IMG/VR virus record: IMGVR_UViG_3300032242_001182
Span: 1 to 42,631 of that record
Direction: 5' to 3' (one strand)
DNA length: 42,631 bases
From: a virus
The notes beneath the pieces were generated by a model. It had not been told where the DNA came from, did not search any database, and saw only the letters and a program-made list of their open reading frames with translations. Every line of letters starts with the position of its first letter. Position 1 is the stretch's first letter. The translations under genes were made by a program, and so were the position numbers. This document shows, in pieces, positions 8,596 through 16,726 of this stretch.

Positions 8596-9319
8596 CTAAA
8601 GTGATAAGAGCCTCCTCTATCTCTCCATCCGCATGTTGGTAATTAAATTTCATATCCATATCTGGTGATATTTTTCTAGCATAATCTCTTAATGCTCTAC
8701 TGTCTCTAGCTAACATATTATTTACATATTTGTTAATACTTGCTAAATCAGTTTTACCATCTACAGATTTAATCATATATCTTAAACGAGTTGTAATATC
8801 GGATGAACTATCTTTGTTTAATTTTTCCAATGCAGCAATATCTTTATCAATTAATTTTTCATCACCATGTGTTAATATCTTAAATGTTAATTTTGTACCA
8901 GATGGTGTTGTAAATTCAAATTCATTTTTATTTTTAAATAATGAAAAATCTATTTCTTTTGTTTGTATTTTGGATAAATCAACACTTCCTTCTATGGTTG
9001 TTTTTGCATAGTTTGAATAAAATTCAAAATTATAATCAGGTCCATATCCTAATAAACGAGTTGCTAATATAATTGCGTTTTTATCACCATTAATAATATC
9101 ATCAACATTTATATTATCTACAATGATTGATTCAAATAACTTATCTAACACTACACCTTTTTTAATAAGATTTGAAGATGATAAGATATCTTCTTCTTTT
9201 GCTGTCATTAATTTAATTGTAATCTGACCTGATGATAATGGATGTTCTTTAGGATAAACTAAACCTTTTGATGGTAGGTCTAATACTTCTACCGGAAAAT
9301 CGTATTCTTTTTGTGTCAT
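8561..9319 (-). CDS. T4 gp26-like baseplate hub/tail chaperone protein
   Basis: A 252-aa protein with the N-terminal pattern of the T4 baseplate family found in marine T4-like phages: LDLPSKGLVYP near residue 13, then IKLMTAKEEDILSSSNLIKK and a NGDKNAIILATRLLGYG segment. The C-terminus ends in GVGFFWPKSES; an FFWP ending is typical of the family. The protein is soluble and acidic. It is usually annotated as a baseplate hub subunit. However, it lies between the tube and tape measure genes, with a second ORF overlapping its end at a T7 run, the arrangement of tail assembly chaperones. Both roles are possible. Transcription probably starts at the octamer 9348-9341, just after the terminator at 9402-9378. 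No Shine-Dalgarno sequence. Confidence 0.75.
   Translation of the reverse strand: MTQKEYDFPVEVLDLPSKGLVYPKEHPLSSGQITIKLMTAKEEDILSSSNLIKKGVVLDKLFESIIVDNINVDDIINGDKNAIILATRLLGYGPDYNFEFYSNYAKTTIEGSVDLSKIQTKEIDFSLFKNKNEFEFTTPSGTKLTFKILTHGDEKLIDKDIAALEKLNKDSSSDITTRLRYMIKSVDGKTDLASINKYVNNMLARDSRALRDYARKISPDMDMKFNYQHADGEIEEALITLGVGFFWPKSES
8581..8590 (-). promoter_or_regulatory. Candidate programmed frameshift site GGGTTTTTTT
   Basis: On the coding strand the overlap of the 252-aa and 73-aa ORFs contains GGG TTT TTT TGG. Seven T in a row let a Phe tRNA re-pair after slipping. Going from the first frame to the second needs a -2 or +1 shift; a -2 shift is known for the Mu tail chaperone. A 6-bp hairpin (AGTGTA/TACACT, 8562-8547) starts 18 bases downstream and contains the first-frame stop codon. 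Confidence 0.55.
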
Positions 9320-9340
9320 AAACTTTATTGTTTTTGTATA

Positions 9341-9348
9341 TATAAATA
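9341..9348 (-). promoter_or_regulatory. TATTTATA octamer, candidate late promoter
   Basis: The coding strand has TGTATTTATA ending 21 bases before the ATG at 9319, directly after the terminator 9402-9378. The surrounding 40 bases resemble those upstream of the gene at 12829, with TTTAAAA..CAAT before the octamer and AAACAATAAA after it in both. Confidence 0.45.
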
Positions 9349-9377
9349 CATTGTTTTAAAAAAATTGAAAATAAAAA

Positions 9378-9402
9378 AGGGATACCTTTTGAGTATCCCT
9401 TA
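9378..9402 (-). terminator. Rho-independent terminator after tail tube gene
   Basis: A perfect 9-bp stem pairs 9378-9386 (aagggatac) with 9394-9402 (gtatccctt) around a 7-base loop. On the minus strand it is followed by a T run (9379-9374 complement, partly in the stem). It lies 18 bases after the tube gene stop and should insulate the abundant sheath/tube message from the genes below. Confidence 0.82.
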
Positions 9403-9420
9403 TTTTTATCTTTATTTTTA

Positions 9421-9909
9421 TTAGTATTCTAAGATAGCGTAATCGTAAGTTAGAGTTAAAGTAATTGTTGCTGGGTCATTTGAACTGAAGTCTAATTCAC
9501 CAAATTGAGCTTGGTTAATATATGCTCCTTTAATTTTCCATTGTTCAACTTTATCACCTACTGGTCCTAATAGATACAAATCGATATCTTTTTTATAGAA
9601 ATCTGCATATCCATCTCTACCAGTGATTGATTCGTGCGATAATCTCACCCACTCCATTACTGATTGTGCCGCTGATGGAACAATTGGGTCATAAAGAGTT
9701 ATTTGGATATCTTGCCATTCACCTTTACCTTTCAATTGTCTTTTTACGTTGATATGGTCTAAAGTTACCTTTTCAAATTGAATTGAAGGTCTATTAGCTG
9801 CTTTAACCATATAACCAGGTACACCATCCCATTCCATGATGAAACGATTTTTCATCTTTGGTTCGAAGTTCGTATAGAACATTTTATCAAACTCTAATAT
9901 TTCTGCCAT
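9421..9909 (-). CDS. gp19: Tail tube protein (T4 gp19-like)
   Basis: A 162-aa protein of the usual tail tube length (T4 gp19 has 163). The N-terminus (MAEILEFDKMFYTNFEPKMK, then NRFIMEWDGVPGYMVKAANRP) and the C-terminal strand run (SNDPATITLTLTYDYAILEY) match T4-like tube proteins. The middle has the WQDIQITLYDPI strand and a GRDGYADFYKKDIDLYLLGP loop. Subunits form the stacked hexameric rings through which DNA passes and which the sheath surrounds. It lies directly after the sheath gene and is followed by a strong terminator. It has a real Shine-Dalgarno sequence (AAAAGGAAC, 5 bases before ATG), unlike most genes here, which fits very high expression. Confidence 0.95.
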   Translation of the reverse strand: MAEILEFDKMFYTNFEPKMKNRFIMEWDGVPGYMVKAANRPSIQFEKVTLDHINVKRQLKGKGEWQDIQITLYDPIVPSAAQSVMEWVRLSHESITGRDGYADFYKKDIDLYLLGPVGDKVEQWKIKGAYINQAQFGELDFSSNDPATITLTLTYDYAILEY

Positions 9910-9933
9910 TTTTTGTTCCTTTTAATTTATATT

Positions 9934-9941
9934 AATAAATA
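9934..9941 (-). promoter_or_regulatory. TATTTATT, near match to the octamer
   Basis: The coding strand reads GAGATATTTATTAATATAAATT, with one mismatch to TATTTATA in the box at 9941-9934, 24 bases before the tube ATG. The position and flanks resemble the exact copies. It could give extra tube message below the sheath gene. Weak on its own. Confidence 0.28.
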
Positions 9942-9962
9942 TCTCTTTGTTACTTTTTTGTA

Positions 9963-12281
9963 TTATGCTGAGAAACTTGCTCCAGTTGGTAAGATGTTGA
10001 AATCAATTACGATGAATTCAGCAGTCTTAGCAGGTTGTAAGTAAATTGCTCCAGCTAATATGTTTCTATCAATCACATCAGGTGTATTGTTTGATTCATC
10101 CATTACAACTCTGAATGCGTATAAACCTTGTCTTTGTTGGATTGCCTCTAAATAAGGGTTTACAGTATTCAAGAACTTCTGACGAGTTGTTGATGTATTT
10201 TGTTCGAACACTAAGTAACGAGATGTAGATGCAATGAATTTCTTCATAGTGATAAGTAATCTTCTAACATTGATTCTATCCAATGCAGATGCTTTATCTT
10301 GTAAAGTCTTTTGTCCAAATGCTACAATACCTTGACCAGGGAAAGTTGCGATTGGGTTTACTTTGTTTTCATATAAAGTATCTCTTTCAGCGTGTGTTAA
10401 TCTATTTAATACACTTACTGCTCCGGTAATACCACCTCTATTTAAACCAGCAGGTGCAAACCATTCAGCCGCCAATCTATCGTTACTTGCAAATACAGCA
10501 GGTAATAAAGTTGAAGGTGGAACAGAAGTTAATTTATTTGTATTAGTATCAATTGTTTTAACCCAAGGATAGTAAGTAGCTACATAGTTAGAATCTACAG
10601 CATTTGCTTGTTCAGTTGCATCGGTGATTAAATCATCAATTGCGTTAAAATCAGCAATGTAGAATGCATCTTGTCTACTTTCAACCATATCAATTACAGC
10701 AGTAGTTACCGCTGGATGTAAACTTCTTACAATACCAGGAGTTGCTACTAAGTTAATATCCCATTCATCAGGATTTGATACAGCGTTTATTGCTTGTGTG
10801 TATGCTAATGTACCAGTAGATGTTCCAGTTGAACAGTTAAATCCTTGTGTGTTAGCTGCACTAATATCCATTCCTTTGTTAATTGGAGTTGTTGGATTCA
10901 TACCATCATATCCTTGTTGGAATGCCAATACAAATTGTCTTTTAACCATATCAGCTGCCGATGAACCAGTCATTACATAGTTCAATTGAGAATCAAAAGC
11001 AAATGGTACATTCGAACCAGTTTCTGCGTTTTGTGGTATAGCTTTAAGATAGTTTGTGTTATCAGTTTCAGTGAAATCAAATCCACTATAATAAATTGGA
11101 GATGATGAAGTATTACCGATTGAGTTAGTTTGATAAGCTACTGCAGGTATTTTTTTTGCTAAAGTACCATTACCACAATAAACTGGGTTTGTGTATTCGC
11201 CATGTCCGAATGGAGCTGCTGAAATTGGATAAGAACCCGGTCCAGCTAAATCTTCATCATTCATTACTTCAACTCTGATATATGCTGATTTATTTGAGTA
11301 ATCACCATGTTCAGTTATTTTACCATTTGAATCAATAGTAATATATCTATCACCAATTTTTCTAGCAATATAGTTTGGAGAAGCAGGGTCTAAGTTTACA
11401 TTGTTAAATGTTTCATATACAACTTTTCTCTTATCATTATCAGCGTATCCTCTAATAGTTACAGTAAATACTGAATAATCAGTTGCACCATCTTCACCAG
11501 CTGCTTTTACATTTGAAATAGCAATTTTAAATTTAGTATTATAAACATCACCATGTCCTAAAGTTACAAACTTAAATAAGTTATATCTTTGACCACTTAT
11601 TAATTGTGATTGAACTACTGGAGTTTCAGCTGCATAATAACCATATGTATAATCTTGTGTAGGTAATACAGTTCCAGTTACTAAAATATCTTCATTAACT
11701 GAACCAGTGTAATTTCCTGCAATATTCTTAAAGTAGTTATATGCGTATGCTTTCTTAGAACCAAATGGGAATTGACCAAATACATCATTTAAATCATTTG
11801 TATCTGATGATAAAATTGATGCTGATGTGAATATACCAGATGCAGATAAAAAGAATGAACCATCTTTTGATTTATCGGTTACAATAGTTGCTCCGGTAAA
11901 ACCATAGTTTTGATATCCTTTATCGGTATTATATAATACACCGATTAATTTTGTTCCTAAACTTGCATTAGTAGAACCACTAGCAAAGATACCTAAAGGT
12001 GCTACTTGTGAGTAACCACCAGTTCCAGCTACTCTTACGATTGTTGCTGTTCCAGCTTCTGCTAAATAGTTTTGTACTGCATATTCAGTATAATAAGTTC
12101 CATCAGGTGTTCCGAAAATATTTTCGAACTCTGATTGTGTTCTCACAATAGTTGGAACAAATGCAGGTCCTTGTTTGAAAGGTCCTATAAATGCTGCTCC
12201 GATTTCTCCTATTCCTTGTTGTAAGAATGATAGGTCATTTTCTCTTGTGAATACGCCAGGTGATACGATTCTTTCTGCCAT
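9963..12281 (-). CDS. gp18: Contractile tail sheath protein (T4 gp18-like)
   Basis: A 772-aa protein. The N-terminus (ERIVSPGVFTRENDLSF, then GEIGAAFIGPFKQGPAFVP and a SEFENIFGTPDG motif) and C-terminus (NVRRLLITMKKFIASTSRYL, later a LAGAIYLQPAKTAEFIVIDF strand) are diagnostic of phage tail sheaths. The middle 450 residues are a variable beta-rich surface region, longer than in T4 (659 aa in total). Sheath subunits form six-start helices around the tube and contract on infection. The tube gene follows after 53 bases. A clear Shine-Dalgarno sequence (GGAGA, 12292-12288, 6 bases before ATG) is present, and a terminator and octamer lie upstream, so this is probably a strong separate transcription unit. 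Confidence 0.96.
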   Translation of the reverse strand: MAERIVSPGVFTRENDLSFLQQGIGEIGAAFIGPFKQGPAFVPTIVRTQSEFENIFGTPDGTYYTEYAVQNYLAEAGTATIVRVAGTGGYSQVAPLGIFASGSTNASLGTKLIGVLYNTDKGYQNYGFTGATIVTDKSKDGSFFLSASGIFTSASILSSDTNDLNDVFGQFPFGSKKAYAYNYFKNIAGNYTGSVNEDILVTGTVLPTQDYTYGYYAAETPVVQSQLISGQRYNLFKFVTLGHGDVYNTKFKIAISNVKAAGEDGATDYSVFTVTIRGYADNDKRKVVYETFNNVNLDPASPNYIARKIGDRYITIDSNGKITEHGDYSNKSAYIRVEVMNDEDLAGPGSYPISAAPFGHGEYTNPVYCGNGTLAKKIPAVAYQTNSIGNTSSSPIYYSGFDFTETDNTNYLKAIPQNAETGSNVPFAFDSQLNYVMTGSSAADMVKRQFVLAFQQGYDGMNPTTPINKGMDISAANTQGFNCSTGTSTGTLAYTQAINAVSNPDEWDINLVATPGIVRSLHPAVTTAVIDMVESRQDAFYIADFNAIDDLITDATEQANAVDSNYVATYYPWVKTIDTNTNKLTSVPPSTLLPAVFASNDRLAAEWFAPAGLNRGGITGAVSVLNRLTHAERDTLYENKVNPIATFPGQGIVAFGQKTLQDKASALDRINVRRLLITMKKFIASTSRYLVFEQNTSTTRQKFLNTVNPYLEAIQQRQGLYAFRVVMDESNNTPDVIDRNILAGAIYLQPAKTAEFIVIDFNILPTGASFSA

Positions 12282-12339
12282 TTTATTTCTCCGATTTGTA
12301 TTTTAAGTTTGTATTTATTATTAGATGTAAAAATACACA

Positions 12340-12347
12340 TATAAATA
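12340..12347 (-). promoter_or_regulatory. TATTTATA octamer, candidate sheath promoter
   Basis: The coding strand has TATATTTATATG, 58 bases before the sheath ATG and 8 bases after the hairpin 12400-12356. The spacing to the gene is longer than for the other copies (17-25 bases). A second AT-rich box (TAATAAATAC, 12320-12311), closer to the T4 late box, lies 29 bases before the ATG and could be the true site. Confidence 0.38.
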
Positions 12348-12355
12348 TAATGAAA

Positions 12356-12400
12356 ATATCCAAAACCATATTTTTGTTATAATAATACAGTTTTGGATAT
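12356..12400 (-). terminator. Terminator-like hairpin upstream of sheath gene
   Basis: A perfect 11-bp inverted repeat pairs 12356-12366 (atatccaaaac) with 12390-12400 (gttttggatat) around a 23-base AT-rich loop. On the minus strand it is followed by a short T-rich stretch (TTTC, then ATTATATTTA). It is weaker than the other two terminators because of the long loop and short T run. It closes the halogenase/132-aa unit. The gap 12282-12430 otherwise holds only the octamer and the sheath ribosome binding site. Confidence 0.6.
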
Positions 12401-12430
12401 AAATTATTAAATATTATGTAAACTCCACTA

Positions 12431-12829
12431 TTAATGTGGAACAGGTGCAACATAATCCGTAGAACCAGAGGTAGGTGACCAAGGCATATCATCAGAAAAT
12501 ACATGTTGATGATTTGTAAGTCTAGCATCGATTTCTTGCTCTATTCTATATGAGATGTGCTCCCAATATCCAGCAGCTGAACCACTTACTGTATTTTTAA
12601 TCCAATCCAATACAATATCAGCTGTAAGTTCTTCATACGGTATAAAACTACCAGTTTCTACTGCTTTTAAATCAAATGGAGTTGCTCCGTGAAAAATACC
12701 GGTGTTACCATCTTCATCTTCTCCGGTTACTTGCCATTGCGTACCAACAATTACATTAGTTAAATCGCCAGTTCTTGAATTTTGTTTTCTTAAGGAATTT
12801 AATTCCCATTTTATGTCTCTAATTGCCAT
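12431..12829 (-). CDS. Conserved small phage protein, probably virion-associated (132 aa)
   Basis: A soluble 132-aa protein beginning MAIRDIKWELNSLRKQNSRT with a following strand pair (VIVGTQWQVTGEDEDGN) and GATPFDL. The pattern 'IKWEL...W.VTGEDEDG...GATPFD' occurs in small proteins of many tailed phages, usually near tail genes, without known function. The helical C-terminal half contains a WIKNTVSG segment and IEQEIDARL. The tail ends with YVAPVPH. It lies between the halogenases and the sheath gene and has its own octamer (12855-12848) 18 bases before the ATG, so it may be transcribed separately from the halogenases. No Shine-Dalgarno sequence. Confidence 0.75.
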   Translation of the reverse strand: MAIRDIKWELNSLRKQNSRTGDLTNVIVGTQWQVTGEDEDGNTGIFHGATPFDLKAVETGSFIPYEELTADIVLDWIKNTVSGSAAGYWEHISYRIEQEIDARLTNHQHVFSDDMPWSPTSGSTDYVAPVPH

Positions 12830-12847
12830 AATTTATTGTTTATATGT

Positions 12848-12855
12848 TATAAATA
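12848..12855 (-). promoter_or_regulatory. TATTTATA octamer, candidate late promoter
   Basis: The coding strand has ATATATTTATAACAT ending 18 bases before the ATG at 12829. The flanks are similar over about 40 bases to those of the copy at 9348-9341, which suggests a duplicated control region and not chance. Confidence 0.45.
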
Positions 12856-12864
12856 TATTGTTTT

Positions 12865-14376
12865 TTAAATTTTTCCATTTTTAATATCTTGTAAAAATTC
12901 ATTATGAGTATAAAACATATCCGGCACATCACTATATAAGGTGTACATATCTTTATACATTGATTTTAAATCCACTTTTAAATTAGCATTATATATAGTA
13001 TCATCTATTGCTTCTTCAGTTATGTGTCCCAAACCTGCCAATAACCAGCTCCAAACACCCCAACCACTTCCAGATATTATTCCTGAAAAATCCTTAAACG
13101 CCAGTACTCTATTCTTGCACAATTTTAATACTTCTATATTTCTATCAGTTATTTCTAAATCATATTTTATGTATTTCCAAAAATTAGTATCTTCTCTTCT
13201 TGTTAAATAATGCATTTGAATAAGGTCTTTATAATCATCAATTGTTTCCGCAAAGTTTTTATTAAAAAGATTTCTATTATAATCAGTTAATGTTTTTTCT
13301 TTTGTATAATGTAAATAACTTGAACAAAATTGTTCTAATGTACTACAAGTATTGTGTATTGATGTTGCTTCCAATGGTTCTAAAAAATGAGAACTTAATC
13401 CAACTGAAAATACATTACCTATCCAAGCTTTATCACATCTACCAGGAGTAAATGGTATTATTCTAAATTTATCTATTTTTCTACCAGTAACTTCTTGCAA
13501 TTCTTTATGTGCTTCTTCATCGGTTATAAACTTATCAGAATAAACATAACCACATCCATATCTTTCCTGAGTAGGTATTTGCCACATCCAGCCATTAGGC
13601 ATTGCTAATGCTAAAGTTTCTGGTACTATTGTTTCGTTTGGTTCAAATTGATGAAAGTATGTCATTGCTTTATTAGTTGGCAACCATTTAGAATAATCAA
13701 CCCAACTACTACCCATAGGTTTTATAAGTGCTCTACGAAATCCAGTACAATCAAACCACATATCAGCCTGAATTACTTCATCTGTATCTTTTAATTGTAC
13801 ACTTTTTAATTCTCCGTTTTCTATTATTAAATTATAAATTTCTGCATCAATATGCTTAACATTATTTTTTAAAGCAACTTCTTTAAAGTATTCACCTACT
13901 TTATGCGCATCAAAATGATATGAATAAGATGCTTTAGGTTGCCCATCCCCTTTATATATAAATGGAACTTTATTTTTTGCCCACAAATGCATACATGGAG
14001 ATGAATCAGTTGCAATTCCATATTTTAAAGCAAGAATATAATCAAAATCTAAATTATCTAAATAGGTTTTTTGCGGTCCCAATGGTTCGTAAAAAGACTC
14101 ATTTTCACCATGCCAATTCTTACAATGTATTCCCATTTTTATAGTTGAATTGGTCTTTTTATGAAAATCTTTTATACTAAATCCTTTGATTTTATTTAAT
14201 CTATTTCTTAAAGTATCAACAAAGCTTCCAGTTGAACCTTCACCAGCTCCTATAATTCCTAATTTAGAACTATCAATTACAGTTATATCATGCAAATTAT
14301 TATCAACTGTTCTATTAGCTAAGAATAACGCAGATAACCATCCAGCCGTACCACCACCTACTATAACAATTTTCAT
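12865..14376 (-). CDS. Flavin-dependent tryptophan halogenase family protein (503 aa)
   Basis: A complete halogenase-fold protein (PF04820 family). It uses FADH2, oxygen and halide to form a hypohalous species that a lysine delivers to an electron-rich ring. Visible motifs are the FAD-binding GGGTAGW (7-13), GAGEGS (43-48), the presumed catalytic Lys80 in STIKMGI (Lys79 in PrnA/RebH), the diagnostic WMWQIP (263-268), and EPLEATS (333-339) with Glu336 at the position of the catalytic Glu346 of PrnA. All key residues are kept, so it should be active. The substrate is unknown. A halogenase (VirX1) is known from cyanophage Syn10. This gene follows the fused halogenase by 4 bases, shares its first 22 residues, and lacks the C-terminal extension. 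No flavin reductase is in the window, so one would have to come from elsewhere. Confidence 0.92.
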   Translation of the reverse strand: MKIVIVGGGTAGWLSALFLANRTVDNNLHDITVIDSSKLGIIGAGEGSTGSFVDTLRNRLNKIKGFSIKDFHKKTNSTIKMGIHCKNWHGENESFYEPLGPQKTYLDNLDFDYILALKYGIATDSSPCMHLWAKNKVPFIYKGDGQPKASYSYHFDAHKVGEYFKEVALKNNVKHIDAEIYNLIIENGELKSVQLKDTDEVIQADMWFDCTGFRRALIKPMGSSWVDYSKWLPTNKAMTYFHQFEPNETIVPETLALAMPNGWMWQIPTQERYGCGYVYSDKFITDEEAHKELQEVTGRKIDKFRIIPFTPGRCDKAWIGNVFSVGLSSHFLEPLEATSIHNTCSTLEQFCSSYLHYTKEKTLTDYNRNLFNKNFAETIDDYKDLIQMHYLTRREDTNFWKYIKYDLEITDRNIEVLKLCKNRVLAFKDFSGIISGSGWGVWSWLLAGLGHITEEAIDDTIYNANLKVDLKSMYKDMYTLYSDVPDMFYTHNEFLQDIKNGKI

Positions 14377-14380
14377 ATTT

Positions 14381-16426
14381 TTAGCTTTCGATGAATACGG
14401 TTAATGTCATTCTACCATCATTAATATCAGTTCCAAATAAATCAGCTGGAGCATGTAATATATCTGATGGATATAATACAAATCTATTGTAGATATTTTC
14501 TGCTAATTTAGTTTCTTTCATATCATCCGAACTAAGTAATGTACCACCATTAGGGTCAGCGTTTGGTGTTAAATAAACTATACCTGCCCAATTTGAAAGG
14601 TCTTTGTGATATCGTATTTCTTCAAAAGAAGGAAAACATTCTGATTTTGTCTTTTCTAATGCGTAATGAAAATGTAAAGATAAAAATTTACCTGCTAATT
14701 TTGGATTTAATTTTGAAATTTTTGAATACATGTAATTTACAAGTTCTGGATATTCTTCCATTGTAATTTCGCCTCTAAATCCTTTCCAACCAACATTTCC
14801 TACTTCTTGATGAGATTTAAATTTATGATTCAATGCTAAGTCTCTAATAGCATCAGGTTGGTCAAAAAAGTTATCTTCAATTATTAAACCTTCAAATGGA
14901 TTATTACTGGTTTTTCGTTGTACTTGCTCTAAAAATTCATTATGAGACCAATATTTTTTCATATCCTTTGAGTAATATGTATATAATTTATTCCAAGCTG
15001 CTTCAGAACCAGTATTTAAGCCATGATTCCACAATGTATCAGCACATACTCTTCGAGTAAGATGTCCTAGCCCACTTAAAATAAAACTAGTAACACTCCA
15101 TCCACCAGAACCAAAATGATTATTAAAATCTTTAAAATTAGGACTTCGGTGTTTACATATTTCAATTACATCAATAACATCATCTAATTTTGGTACATCA
15201 TTTTTATAATATCTCCAAAATTTACTATCTTCTCTTTTAGTCATATAATGGTGTTGTATTAATTCTCTATAAGAATCAATCATATTAGCCACTATTTTAT
15301 TATATTTTTTTTGTGCGGTTGGATATATTGTTTTTTCAGGTTCAGCATCTAAATAAAAATTAGAAAACAAATCCAACTGAACCATAGTTGCATGTATTGA
15401 AGTTGCTTCCAATGGTTCTAAAAAATTAGATGATAATCCTACTGCAATAACATTATTAGTCCAAACATTTTCAACTCTGCCTGCTTGAAATTTTATAATT
15501 CTATTTTGTGTTATTTTTCTGCCTGTAATTTTTTCTAGCTCTTTTTGTGCTTCTTCATCAGTTACAAATTTATCACAATATACATAACCACATCCGTATC
15601 TTTCTTGTGTTGGTATCTGCCACATCCAACCATTAGGCATTGCCCATGCTAAGGTTTGAGGTCTAATTTCTTCACCTTTTTCATATGGCCAAAAATAAGT
15701 CATTGCTTTATTAACAGGTAACCATTTAGAATAATCAACCCACCCACCATCAACTGCATTTATTAATTTTCTATTAAATCCAGTACAATCAAACCAAAGG
15801 TCAGCTGTAATTACTTGATTAGAATCCAGCAAATCAACACTTTCTATATTACCGGTATTTGGATTTACATCAATTTCACCAACTTCCGCATCAATATAAT
15901 TTACACCATTTTTTATTGCAACTTCTTTAAAATATTGTCCAACTTTGTGAGCATCAAAATGATATGAATATCCACCAGTTGGATTAAAATTGATAGAATA
16001 AAATGGAATTTTATTATTTTCCCACATTGGACCTGTTGGTGATGATAAATATGATTCTCCATATGCAGTTGCTAAAAGAAAATCAATATCAACACTTTCT
16101 AAAAATGTATGACTTGGTTGTAATGGTTCAAAAAATGATTTACCATCTCCATTCCAATCTTTGCAATTAATTCCTAATTTTATAGTAGCTCCGGTTTTTT
16201 CAACAAAGTCTCTTTCAGATAATCCTTCTAATCTTTTTAATTTTTTATTTAGAACTTCTAAAAGTAAACCAGTAGAACCTTCTCCTGCACCAATAATTGG
16301 AATTTTAGAACTTTCTATTACTGTAATTTCATGTATTGGCATTTCATCAATTCGTTTATTACGATTTGCCAAAAACAAAGCTGACAACCAACCGGCCGTC
16401 CCTCCACCTACTATAACAATTTTCAT
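14381..16426 (-). CDS. Halogenase fused to a 2OG-Fe(II) oxygenase-like domain (681 aa)
   Basis: Residues 1-505 are a flavin-dependent halogenase: GGGTAGW (7-13), GAGEGS (47-52), presumed catalytic Lys83 in ATIKLGI, WMWQIP (267-272) and EPLEATS (337-343) with Glu340. Residues about 512-681 form an extra domain starting EGLIIEDNFFDQPDAIRDLA. It has the residue spacing of 2-oxoglutarate/Fe(II) oxygenases: His607-Lys-Asp609 in RYHKDLSNWAGIVYLTP, NGGTLL, a distal His658 in DILHAP, and Arg672 before a final strand. It resembles DUF6445-type domains. The fusion would couple halogenation and hydroxylation of the same or successive substrates; this is inference. It lies 4 bases before the second halogenase and 10 after the 91-aa gene. 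The oxygenase role rests on motif spacing only. Confidence 0.88.
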   Translation of the reverse strand: MKIVIVGGGTAGWLSALFLANRNKRIDEMPIHEITVIESSKIPIIGAGEGSTGLLLEVLNKKLKRLEGLSERDFVEKTGATIKLGINCKDWNGDGKSFFEPLQPSHTFLESVDIDFLLATAYGESYLSSPTGPMWENNKIPFYSINFNPTGGYSYHFDAHKVGQYFKEVAIKNGVNYIDAEVGEIDVNPNTGNIESVDLLDSNQVITADLWFDCTGFNRKLINAVDGGWVDYSKWLPVNKAMTYFWPYEKGEEIRPQTLAWAMPNGWMWQIPTQERYGCGYVYCDKFVTDEEAQKELEKITGRKITQNRIIKFQAGRVENVWTNNVIAVGLSSNFLEPLEATSIHATMVQLDLFSNFYLDAEPEKTIYPTAQKKYNKIVANMIDSYRELIQHHYMTKREDSKFWRYYKNDVPKLDDVIDVIEICKHRSPNFKDFNNHFGSGGWSVTSFILSGLGHLTRRVCADTLWNHGLNTGSEAAWNKLYTYYSKDMKKYWSHNEFLEQVQRKTSNNPFEGLIIEDNFFDQPDAIRDLALNHKFKSHQEVGNVGWKGFRGEITMEEYPELVNYMYSKISKLNPKLAGKFLSLHFHYALEKTKSECFPSFEEIRYHKDLSNWAGIVYLTPNADPNGGTLLSSDDMKETKLAENIYNRFVLYPSDILHAPADLFGTDINDGRMTLTVFIES

Positions 16427-16436
16427 ATTTTATATT

Positions 16437-16712
16437 TTATAAGTCAAAACTAGCACTAGTTATCATTTCATGTGTAATTCTAAATGCCGATGCAAATTCA
16501 TTTTCATCTGATTCTAAAACGGGTTCTCCCATACCAATTGCTCCTGCCGCTAAAGATGAACTAAACGATTGAGCCATTCCCATAAATGGTCCTGTCATAC
16601 CTTCACTAACTACAATACCTTTATTAAACATATTTTCAGTTACACATGTCATTTTTTCACTATCAAAGTTCAATTCAAAATAAGAACTTCCTTGTTTGTA
16701 ATATTTTTTCAT
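16437..16712 (-). CDS. Unknown small protein (91 aa)
   Basis: Not recognised. The N-terminus (MKKYYKQGSSYFELNFDSEK) looks like a short beta hairpin. The middle is rich in Gly and Met (GMTGPFMGMAQSFSSSLAAG), flexible or weakly hydrophobic but without a clear membrane helix. The C-terminal third is acidic and helical. One cysteine. It sits between the Tyr/Trp-rich protein and the halogenase fusion with gaps of 14 and 10 bases, so it is very likely co-expressed with both. A carrier, adaptor or small virion protein are all possible; nothing in the sequence decides between them. Confidence 0.6.
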   Translation of the reverse strand: MKKYYKQGSSYFELNFDSEKMTCVTENMFNKGIVVSEGMTGPFMGMAQSFSSSLAAGAIGMGEPVLESDENEFASAFRITHEMITSASFDL

Positions 16713-16726
16713 TTTATATAATTTTA

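Noticed and set aside
12283-12528. 81-codon minus-strand ORF
   Set aside because: It overlaps the end of the 132-aa gene and runs through the terminator hairpin and octamer into the sheath leader. The sequence is hydrophobic AT-rich translation.
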